Assembly: GCA_946965045.2 (NCBI GenBank)
Contig: OX337232.1
Location: 2,914,001 to 2,978,000, forward strand
Origin: Epithemia pelagica
Lineage: Eukaryota; Bacillariophyta; Bacillariophyceae; Surirellales; Surirellaceae
Length of the DNA stretch: 64,000 bases
Reading direction: 5' to 3'
Shown: piece after piece, positions 40,101 through 50,397 of the stretch
Numbering within the stretch: the stretch's first letter is position 1
How the letters are laid out: every line of letters begins with the position of its first letter
Notes under the pieces: generated by a model
The model's input: the letters and a program-made list of their open reading frames with translations, nothing else
Told to the model about the DNA's origin: nothing
Databases searched by the model: none
Program-made: the position numbers and the translations under genes

Positions 40101-43100
40101 CACTCCATGGGGAATATTTGCTATCTGAAGAACTCTCCGGTTTCGTTTCATCCGCGGAAGGGGACAAATCTGTTGCCGATGGGCGTCTCTCCTCTTTTGG
40201 ATCTTGTGCCTGCTTCCAGTTTCCACTCCATGGGGAATATTTGCTATCTGAAGGACTCTCCGGTTTCGTTTCGTCCGTCGTAGGACGGCTATTCGTTATC
40301 GAAGTGTCTTTATCCTCATTTAGATCTTGTGGTTGCATCCAGGAGGTTCTGCTCCATGGCGAAGACTTGTTTCCTGAAGAACTCTCCGGTTTCGTTTCGT
40401 CCGTGGAAGGCGATTTAGCTGTCTCCGATAGGCCTTTGTCATCTCTTGGATCTTGTAGCTGTTTCCAATTTCCACTCCACGGTGAATATTTGTTTTCTGT
40501 CGAGCTCTCCGGTTTCGTTTCGTCCGTGGAAGGTGACAAATCTGTTGCCGATGGGCGTTTCTCCTCTTTTGGATCTTGTGCCTGCTTCCAGTTTCCACTC
40601 CATGGGGAATATTTGCTATCTGAAGAACTCTGTTTTTTCGTTTCGTCCGCGGAAGGTGACAAATCTGTTGCCGATGGGCGTTTCTCCTCTTTTGGATCTT
40701 GTGCCTGCTTCCAGTTTCCACTCCATGGGGAATAATTGCTATCTGAAGAACTCTCCGGTTTCGTTTCATCCGTCGTAGGACGGCTATTCGTTATCGAAGT
40801 GTCTTTATCCTCTTTTAGATCCTGTGGCTGCATCCAGGAGGTTCTGCTCCATGGTGAAGACTTGTTTCCTGAAGAACTCTCCGGTTTCATTTCGTCCGTG
40901 GACAACGATTTAGCTGTCACCGATAGGCCTTTATCATCTCTTGGATCTTGTAGCTGTTTCCAATTTCCACTCCACGGTGAATATTTGTTTTCTGTCGAGC
41001 TCTCCGGTTTCGTTTCGTCCGTGGAAGGTGACAAATCTGTTGCCGATGGGCGTTTCTCCTCTTTTGGATCTTGTGCCTGCTTCCAGTTTCCACTCCATGG
41101 GGAATATTTGCTATCTGAAGAACTCTGTTTTTTCGTTTCGTCCGCGGAAGGTGACAAATCTGTTGCCGATGAGCGTTTCTCCTCTTTTGGATCTTGTGCC
41201 TGCTTCCAGTTTCCACTCCATGGTGAATAGTTATTTCCTGAAGAACTCTCCGGTTCTGGTTTGTTGGTGGTAGGACGGCTATCCGTCAACGAAATGTCGT
41301 CGTCCTGTTTCATGCCTTGTGCCTGGTCCGCGCTTTTACTCCATGGTGAATAGGACATTAGGCCGGCCCATGACCATGTGGGTTTTCCGTTTTCTTCACC
41401 TTCACTGTTTTTAACTGGATCCACGGACGAGTCCGGATTGGTGGATTGAGGACGCACCGAAGACGCCTCAATCTGTCTCTTTCTATCCTTAGAAACGGCT
41501 TCAGATATTTGCGGCGAAGGAAAGAACGGGGAAGGGTCGTTACCACCATCGATGTCTTTTCCTGCTTGCTCCATACCTTGGGCCATCTGGCCGTGCTCAT
41601 ACGATGAAAGCGTGGACTTGTATCCATCGCTATCATTGGAACTTCGTTGGATTTTCATCTCGTCACTTTGGGATGGTTCAGTTGGTAGAATACTTTGACT
41701 TTGGGACCGAGCCTCTGCAGTTGTTGTCACGGCCGCAACAGAGCCGGGCAAGTTCTTTTCGTCGCTGTTGGTGGAAACAGGTTGAGCCCTCATCTGACTA
41801 GTCACGGAAACACTGTCGAGGTCGATAGTTGACTTTTCCTTTTTCTCTGGTATATGTGGAAGGACAGGTTGGTTCGATAAAGTTTCCCCATCACTGCCCT
41901 TGTTCTGACTCATTGAGCTCAGCTCATCAGGTAGATTTCGCGCCGATGTGGGATCAGACGGAACGGAGACATCATCTGAAGATTTTTTCGACATACCTAC
42001 AACGAACCTCTTTGGCCTTGTGGGAGAGATTTTGTCGTCGCCCCTCGAGGTTTCGGAAGGGGGTGGAATACTTTCAATTCCTGCAGCAATCGATGCTTTG
42101 GAGACTTGTTGTGCAATGTCGTTCTCACTGGGGCCCCATCGAGACTTGCCGGCCGTCGCTGCTTTGGCGACCTTCATACTACGACGATGGTACAGGAATG
42201 GACTTGAGCGACCCTGTTTTGAAGTCTCGTCTTTTGAATTCACATCCATAAAGCTCCATGGAGCAACCGTTGATCCGAACTTCCTCACTTCTGTTTCTCC
42301 TCGGGGAGTTGTGGAGGAACTTGGCATCCTACTACCATGTGTGGAGGAACTTGGCATCCTACTTCCAGTGGAGACAACAGCTCCCTGATGTCCGGAGCTT
42401 TGCTTGATGCTGTTCGCGCCCCTAAGAACTCCTGATGATGATCCTCTTCTCTTTGCGTTCACGTTACTCATAGTTTGAGATGTGGATGTCGATGGGATTT
42501 CATGTCGCTTCTGGCCACGAGCAATAGCATCTAAAGTAATTCTTTTCATTTGTTTGTCTTCAGCGCTTTCAGCAGGGCCGAGTTTTCCGTGCATTAACCG
42601 CAAAGGTGCTCCTCGAGAAATCTCCGTACTTCCTCCGTCTGCCTTCCCGATCTGCAAGCTCGGGTCAATATCGGGGACCGTGTTTTGCCCTGGCTGATAT
42701 CGAATGTTTCCATTCGCCATAGCTTCAGCCATCTTTTGCGCTTTTCCATTCTCGGTTGATCCCCATCGCGATTTTCCGACAGAAGCCGCACGGGCTACTT
42801 TGATGGTCCTTTCAAGGTACCACATGAAAGGTGTGTTGGCGGTTGTCTCTGAGGGATCGGGTATGATTCCCTTGTCATCAACTGATTCTGGTGATACTCC
42901 GAAAGCCTCTGGACTTTGAGAACGAGAGGCCTCTTTTTCTTCCAACTTCTTCCACTGTTCAATAGCAGCAATATCACCCATTTTGCTCTGCGAGTTTCGC
43001 GCAGTCATAAGAGCCATTGCCATTACTTTACGGTTTTCCGAATCTCCCCAACGTGATCTTCCTGCCGCTGCAGCTGATGCAACATTCATGTTTCGTAAAT

Positions 43101-46100
43101 CAAATAAGGATAGATCGTTCTCCATTTTCTGAGAAGGACCAGGAGACACTGGGTCCTGTGAAATCATTGATGTACCGATATCTTTCAGTGATGGGAATTC
43201 TCGTCTCTTTATTGTTGTCTTCCCGGAGCCTGTTTCGGATGACACGGGCACTTCATTTTCACCTCGGCGTGTTGCTCTTGCAACGATTTCGTCGTCCTCG
43301 GGTGTCTTCGATGGACTTCCAGTTGTTGCTACAGCTCTAGTTGCATTTGTTGTTGTTCGCTCATCAGGTGAAACATATCGATTCATTCTTTCCGCTGATT
43401 TGACGGGCTTCGAAATGCTGTCCCCGACTCTTAGGCTTGAACCTTCATCTGTACTTTGTGTGTTCTTGCTAAAAGACTTTGTGGTTCTTCCTTCCGGATT
43501 CATATGGAGTTTTTCACTTTTCGTCGGTGAGTCCTCATAATTCGTTGGCTGTACAGACTGTCGGGGAAAGGGCGGTGACGGATCATCGACATCATCTCCT
43601 GATCGACCAGCAGCTTTAATGTCAGAGGCAACTTGCTCATGATTCCAACTGGACGGTGATGAAGAGCCACTCAAAGGTGCTTTTAGCTCGCTTTGAGGAC
43701 CTTGTATCGACGAGACTTCAAGCGAAGGCGCCCTTTCTGGTTGCATTTTTTCGCTGTACGAGGACAGATTTTCCTCTTTGACTCGGTTTACCGTTGGCCC
43801 GTCGCTCAATGAATTGGCCGGGGTATCAGGCAGATTTGGAGGAACATCTGATGAAGATGCCGGTATTGAGTCATTAGAAACCATTGGGAGCGATCCTTCC
43901 ATTTCTTTCGACGACGTACTCAAATTGGCAAGGTCGGATGTATATTGCTGACTGATTTCGTTACTGGCAAACACTGAACGATCAGTTTGGAAAGAAGGTG
44001 TTTCCGTATTTGATGTTTCATCCATGGGGACATTGTCGTGCTCTCTAGTCTCATGGCTTTCTTTCCATGGCGAATACGATATGCTCGCACCTGGTTGATC
44101 CTTGTTGCGTTGGCTGAATGAAGTCCAATCACGCGTAACTTCTTCCATCGTAGAAAATGCCTGTGCTTCGTCCAATGTGTCCTGAGTTTGTGGAAGTTCG
44201 GTGCGTTGCGTGAAAGAGTTGGTAGATGTTTCCATTGGGCTGCTCTGTTCTCCGAAATGAGCGTTGTCCCTGTCATCACCAGAAAGCGTGATGGTCCTGG
44301 CCGTGGTCATTTGGCCATTCGAGTCAATCATACGGTCACGATCCATTTCTTCATCGTGCCACATGTCTGTTGTCACGTCAATGGCCCGTTGGACTTCTGG
44401 AAGGCCCCATCTCGACTTTCCAAACATTGCAGTTTGGGCTACTTTTTGACACCTTAACAAAAACAGCAATTGATTCATGGATGGAGTTACCTTTTGTCGC
44501 TGCGCCCAATACATTACCACTTGGTAGCGATCTGGAAGAATGGTTTGTTCAGCTGAAGTAGAGTCTGCTGACGACTCTTGCCCCAATGTATCACCGAGCG
44601 TATTCAAGATATATTCAAGTATCGTCCATTGTTGAAGAATCGCCCATTGTTTTGGCAGACTCGACAAATCCACCACACCGCTTTCCTCGGCCGCCGTAGC
44701 AACTCCCCATGCCTTGACGGTTGCCCAGCGTTGAGGGACTCGCATCTTAGTTCGGGGAAACACCTGTGGTGGTGGAGGTGTCGTCATAATTGTAGCAATC
44801 GATCGATCAGAAGTAGGATCTAATGATTGCCGTTCGGTTGCGTATAAGCGCATGGCGGCCCACTGCTTGGGAAGTTTACTTCGTCGAACCCAGTCTTGAA
44901 CTCTTTCCCACTGTCTTGGCCTCTTCACCAGCATTTGTGCACCACTAGCGATTGACGAGCCCGACCATTGCTTTTGCAAGTTCTGCGCTTGGTCGGGTCG
45001 TGGACGAACGAGTTGATCCTGATTGAAAGTTTCCCTGGTTATACCATCCAAGCCGCGTCCAGAGTCCTCTTGTGGCCAAGGCTGTCCTTCGTTCATGTCT
45101 CGCATGCTTGTTTTGGGCATTTCTCTGTTCCAGGTCTGTGGTGGTTGCCATGGTTGTTGTTGAGGGACCGTTTCCGTACGAGGTGGTTCCCAATTTTGTG
45201 GTGGCTGCCAAGGTGGTTGTTGAGAAATTTGTTCTTGAGGCACGCTTCGTTTAGCATCTTCCGTACGTGGCGGTTCCCAGCTCTGTGGCCGTTGCCATGG
45301 CTGTTGTTGTGCAAGTTGTTCTTGTGAAACGTCTTGTTGAGTATTTCCGGTGGCTGTGGTGGGCGTTTCCCTGTTCCAATTCTGTGGCGGTTGCCATGGT
45401 GGTTGTTTCGCCATCTGCTCTGGTGAAGCATTTTCCACTGGTGAAGGTGTACTTGATGATGTCTCGCTGTTCCAGTTTTGTGGTGGCTGCCATGGCTGCT
45501 GTTGGGCAACTTGTTGTTGTTGTGGTTGCGTCTTTTCCGGCGGTAGAGGCATGTTCGGTGGTTCCCGGTTCCAAGCTTGTGGGGGTTGCCATGGTTGTTG
45601 TTGTTGCCCAACTTGATCTTGTGGAACTGTTGGTCGACCATCTTGCAGAGGTGATACTTCATTGGTCCTTTCCTGGTTCCAGTCTTGCGAGGGTTGCCAA
45701 GGGGGATCTTGTGGGCCCTTACCTTGTGTTTCTTCCCGAGACACCACGTTGGTCGTTTCTGGGGTTTGTGGTGCAGGTTGCCATGGTTCCGCTCGACGCG
45801 GTTCTTGCGCCTCACTTGGTTGCAGTGTGTTCATCGAAGGCATGCTGGACGTTTCCGTTGCAATGTCTTGAAGAGGCTGTTTCCAAGGAGAGCTGGATAG
45901 TTCTTGTGATTGTTCCATTCGTTGTGTCGCATCGATTGGTTGTGTGTCCACTCCTGGGTTCCGAGCAGAAGGCTGTCCCATAGGATTGCTGTTGAGGTAC
46001 GGCGTAGCCCGAGTATCGTCTTGTCCCTCAATCCCTGGTATCTTCATGGCTGGTACCTCCATTGCTGCTTCGGTTCGTCTTGTGGATGACGTTGCCACAT

Positions 46101-49100
46101 CGTCCGTCCGTAGTGGAATTGGATCATCTTCCGGCATTTCCATTTCAGTCACGGCATTCTTCTCCTCTTGTTGCGGTTTCTCTTTTGTGTCCTTCTTGTT
46201 CCTGTTACTGGGCAAGTTGGATAAGACCGAGTCTTTGATGTTGGTCAACATGGACATGGTCATTTTGGGAAGTTCAAACTTGTTTGAAGGTTTCGAAGAT
46301 GACGATGCTCCCTTGGGAAGAGACGAAGAGAAAGTCGATGATGACGACATGGACCCTGGCTGCTTTACCTCGGTCGTGGATTCGCCGTTCGCTTGTGCGG
46401 TGGTGGCATTGTTCTTGATCCTGCCACCACTCGCAAAGCCATTGGACAAGAAGGAAAAGGACGGGAACAAGCCCGCTTGTTGTTGTTGTTGCTCTTGCGG
46501 CTTTGGTTCCTCATTGTCATTGGTATCCTCCACACCGGGCCAATGCGTGACATCGTCCCAAAATCCTCCAAAGGCAGGGTTGACATTCGCCTTTTGGGTA
46601 GTGGTACTGCTGCCACTGCGCTTGGGCGTCCAGGAGGAAGCCGTCGCCTCGTCCCTCGACGTGGATGCCTTGCTTGGTGAGTTTGTCGCTTCCGTTGTTG
46701 TTGGAGTTGCTTCAATGGTCGGTTCCAGTGGTTTCATTGGATCTGGCACGGCTGACACAGCCGTGGGATCCACCGCCAAAGAATCGGTTTCTCTTGCTTC
46801 CATGGTTGGTTCGACCGGTGTTGCCATTGGTGCTTCCATGGTTGGTTCGACCGGTGTTGCCATTGGGTCTTGCACTGTCATGGAATCCACAGCCGACGTA
46901 TCGGTTTCGGTTGCTCTTTCGGTTGCTCCCATGGTTGGTTCGACCGGCGTTGCCATTGGGTCTGGCACAGCCATGGAATCCACCGCCAGCGTATCGGTTT
47001 CTCTTGCTTCCATGGTTGGTTCGACTGGCGTTACCAGTGGGCTTGGTACAGCCGAGGAATCCAGCGTCGACGTTTCGGTTTGTGGCATGGTCCATGCTAC
47101 CGGTTCCTCTGGTGGCCTTGGTTCCTGGTCCTGGTCGTCATTGGCAACATGCTGGTCCATTGAAACCGCACCCTCCGTGGGCGACAAAGACGACGACATG
47201 GCTCGTTGCAAATCTTGTCGTGTCGGTGGAGTGTCGGGTGGATGAGGAATCCATTGCTCGTTCGTCGTGTTGACCAATCCTGCGTAGTCCATGACGGGAC
47301 TATCTTGTTGCTCGTCGTCATGGTCATTGGGCCTGTCGTTCACTGGCACAGTGTCCTGTTCGAGCAACCTCGTCGTCTTGGATGCCACAGTGGTCTTGTT
47401 GTTATTGTTGTTGTCGTTGGACGAGAGGGGCGCATATTGCTGTTCCGACGGCCATTGCGGTGCTGCTGTCGTCACCGGATCCTTTGTCGTTGGAACGGCT
47501 GCTTCTGTCGTGGTGGCGTTAGTCTTGGATGGATACCAAAAAGCCGTCGCCGCTGTTTCCAAGGCATTGGCCATGGTCGTCATGAGGGACGGTTGTTCTT
47601 GTTGGGTGGTGGTCGTCGTTGCGGATTCCAATACCACCATGTCTTGTGGTTGTTGTTGTTGTTGTTGTTCGGAACGTGAGGAGGAGGCTTCGAGTTCCCC
47701 ACTACCACCACCACCCCCATTGTCGGAATCGTCACGCATCGGACGTGGTCCTTTCCTGGTTGTGAATGGTTCAGAACCATTGTCGTTGGAATCATCTCGA
47801 GTCATGGAGGACAAGTCGCCTTGGGGCAATTTCCTTTCTTCTTTTCCTTCTAGTGCATTGTCGTCATCATCTTGGTCGTCCTGAAACATGATTTGATTCA
47901 AGGAATCCACCAGGGCATCCAATTCGGTTTGCAATTCACCCAATCGTTCCAAGGGTTCCGGCAGTGGCGGTGGCGGCGGACTGGCATCCTTCCATTCAAT
48001 ATCACTAGTGCGACTGGCCGTACTCTGATCCATGTCATCGGCTGGGAGCAAAAACGAAGCGGACGAGGAGACACCATCATTGTTGTTGTTATTGTTGGTA
48101 TCCGTTTTGAAACGGTCCGACAATAAGGATTGTGAGGCGGCTTCAAAAAAGGACTTTTCCCAATCTTGCGACAATTGTCCCAGTTCTTGCAACTCGTCAT
48201 CCACAGACGCTGGAGGAGGAGGAGTGGATTCCAACTCGGATTCGGGTGGTGTGGATGTGGTCGCCGAGGTGCTTGTGGTGGTACTCGCACTAGTAGAACC
48301 ACGGCTGCTTCGTGTATCACTAACGTCTTGTGCTGTTGTGGTTGTTGATGTTGTTGTTGCTTTGGTGGAAGTGGACGAGGAACCAGAGTCTTGAGAAACG
48401 GTGGTTCCGGTCAAGGCACCAAATTGTTGTTGCAAGGCATCCATGTGACGGGCCATGTCGTACAATTGTTCACCCCGTCGTCTCCACCACTCGACCGTGG
48501 CAGTCCCCGTCGTAATGGCCGCCGGTGGTTGTTCCAATTGAAAGACCATGGATTGGACTTGGGTTTGAATGCCCCGAATGCGACTGGCCAAGACGACTGT
48601 GGATTTTGTGGGGTTCTGGTTGTTCGTGTCGGAAGAAGTGACATGGGCCATTTGCGTTTGCAACCATTGTCCCTGTTTCAACAATTCTTGTTGAAATCGA
48701 TTCAAGGAGGCCGCCGCTGCCGCTCGTGTGGCCGGATTGTCGGGGAGAGGTTTTGTGGTTGTCGTTGTCGATGATGATGACGACTTGGAGGAGGAGGATG
48801 CCTTTGTAGATTTGGCCCGTTGCGACAAAGGTGGTGGTGTAACGACCGGAGAGGAATAGGGAGAGGGTTGGGGCGTATCGTAATGCCATGCCTTGTTCCA
48901 GGCCGACGGAATGGGACGCACCTCCAAATCGTCGTCGTCATCATCATCGACAATGGTTGGTTGATTGGAATCCTCATGGGCCCATCGTGTCACACTACGG
49001 TCGAATCTGGTTCCTCGTCTTCTTTTGTTTCGTTGGCGTTGTTGGACCAAGGTGGACGCCACCGTCCTTCGAGTCCATGCTGCTGGTTCGGCCCATTCCA

Positions 49101-49260
49101 GTGACGACGATTGATCTGAGCTTTTTCGTCGTGTTATTCTCACAGTGGTGGAGGAAGAGGAAAAGGCCGTGGCCCCTTGTCGGGAGTTGGGTGCCCACCC
49201 CCCAACAACAAGTGTCACGCAAAGAAGCGTCGTGGTCGTGGTGGTTCCCCACACCCGCAT
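37156..49260 (-). CDS. Giant plastid-type disordered repeat protein (3994 aa), candidate scaffold
   Basis: Two exons, complement(37156..37262, 37383..49260); the 120-nt intron has donor GTACGT and acceptor GAAG, frame kept. ATG 49260 starts a signal peptide (T-T-L-L-C-V-T-L-V-V-G-G) ending A-T-A-F, a good match to the diatom plastid motif. The protein is almost wholly disordered, with ordered-looking repeats: (1) T-P-V-E-P-T-M-E-A repeats near residues 740-840; (2) W-Q-P-P-Q-x-W array, about 1180-1385; (3) P-K-Q-W-A motifs, about 1440-1550; (4) five R-W-G modules (K-V-A-x-x-A-x-x-G-K-S-R-W-G) near 1610, 2060, 2160, 2365 and 3920; (5) fourteen ~41-residue S-P-W-S-G-N-W-K units, about 2635-3215; (6) L-A-x-E-W-x-x-M-N motifs from about 3260 to the C-terminus, the last one in exon 2. 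Two modules carry the full L-P-D-x-Y-x-x-V-x-x-W-A form also found in the protein at 29337. No enzyme domain is visible. A plastid scaffold, for example in the pyrenoid, is inference. Confidence 0.75.
37263..37382 (-). other. Intron of the giant gene
   Basis: Donor CAG|GTACGT (37383/37382), acceptor GAAG| (37263). Unspliced, the frame would stop at 37375-37377; spliced, it gains a 35-codon exon encoding an E-W-A-R-M-N-Q-D motif. Confidence 0.75.
39600..41365 (-). repeat. Fourteen tandem ~123-126-nt units coding for SPWSGNWK repeats
   Basis: Each unit encodes about 41-42 residues: S-P-W-S-G-N-W-K-Q-A-Q-D-P-K-E-E, a short S-A-T-D-L-S-P-S segment, then D-E-T-K-P-E-S-S-S. Variants (S-P-W-S-R-T-S-W-M-Q-P-Q-D; W-K-Q-L-Q-D-P-R-D-D) alternate in a fixed order, giving a higher-order repeat of 495 nt (for example 40341 and 40836 are equivalent). 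Confidence 0.9.
45110..45740 (-). repeat. Array of WQPPQxW-coding repeats
   Basis: Seven or eight copies of P-W-Q-P-P-Q-x-W (N or E), spaced 25-35 residues by Gln-, Pro- and Glu-rich linkers. On the plus strand the units read as ggttgccatggttgttgttg-like blocks. Confidence 0.85.
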
Positions 49261-50397
49261 GGTTCCAAAATGATGAGAAACGTTCTAGAAAAGAGTAGAA
49301 TAGGAGGAGAGATTCTCCACACCAACACACACACCGAGCAGCAGCAATCCGAGGTTGGTCACCCACTGGCGCGCTCCACCACACCAATCAATACTGCGGG
49401 GTCCTTTATACGTAGTAGAGAGGATGAGAATGAGAATAGAGTCTCTGTTGTTGTTGTTGTTTTCAAAAACACATCAATGACGGATGATGATACCAAAAAA
49501 CGAGAAACGAGAAAAGGATATTGATTGGATGCGGTTTTGGATTTGATGGCACGACAAACAGCTGCTGTTGGATGTGATGGTAAGTGTCGTGTCTGTGTTG
49601 CCCCGCAAGATGCAGCTCTTGCTGTCCGAGTTCTCTTCAACGATGACGGACTGTGGGGCATTGTTTGCCCCACCACAGCGTGACCCAAAACGGAGAGGTG
49701 GTGGGGCACGTGACAAACGCGATGTCTCAAGTCGCGTTTCGATCGCGCACAAAAATATCCTGCTATCCCTTTTCTCTGGCGCCTCTAGCTCTAACCCATT
49801 GAGCGCCTATGATAATTTCGAGAATGCTCCTAGAACAGGGATTTCCATTCCTGCAACTAAGGAACAAAACCAACGACTCCATCCAATATCATCCATGATG
49901 ATGGAGTCCCACCGATTCCTCGACTCGGATGGGGGTCCACGATAATGTGGTATATAGTCATTAGTGGTACTAGAGTCGTGGACCTGCACAAACCGTTGCG
50001 AGTGTGAACCAACGGTCTCCACCCCCTGACGCTGCGGCATACAAGGATGCAGGATGATACTTATATGACTCGTCGTCGTCGTGTGGTTGGAAACCCTCAC
50101 CATCATCATCATCATGACCCAAACAACCGGGAAGAAAAGACGACACGAAGGAATAGTGCAATGATGATTTACGTTGCGACTCTCCTGGTCCGTATTCTAT
50201 TCTATGCCGGCAATACAAGGATACAGAGCACTCCTACCAAGCTGTAGGCAACCCATCCAACGCAGACAACGAAACAACTCCGACAGAGCGAGCATGGCCA
50301 TTGTCGTCAGAGACAATACCCTCATGGGTGACTCATGGTAAGGTGCCTGTATCGAGATCCGTCCCGACAACTTCTTTTGTTCCGGTGTGCCGTATTC
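49261..50397. other. 5' flank of the giant gene
   Basis: This contains the promoter of the giant gene and the 3' flank of the gene at 50398. Seen: a CACGTG box (49707-49712), an adjoining perfect inverted repeat aaacgcga/tcgcgttt (49715-49722 and 49732-49739) and CAT/GTT microsatellites. No gene is supported. Confidence 0.45.

Noticed and set aside
39623-40735. 370-codon plus-strand open frame through the tandem repeats
   Set aside because: It is antisense to the giant gene; the repeat period is a multiple of three, so any stop-free frame in one unit stays open in all. There is no independent support.
44945-45815. Minus-strand His/Asn/Lys-rich frames overlapping the WQPPQxW array
   Set aside because: They are out-of-frame readings of the same repeats; the giant protein's frame is continuous here and has the regular motif.
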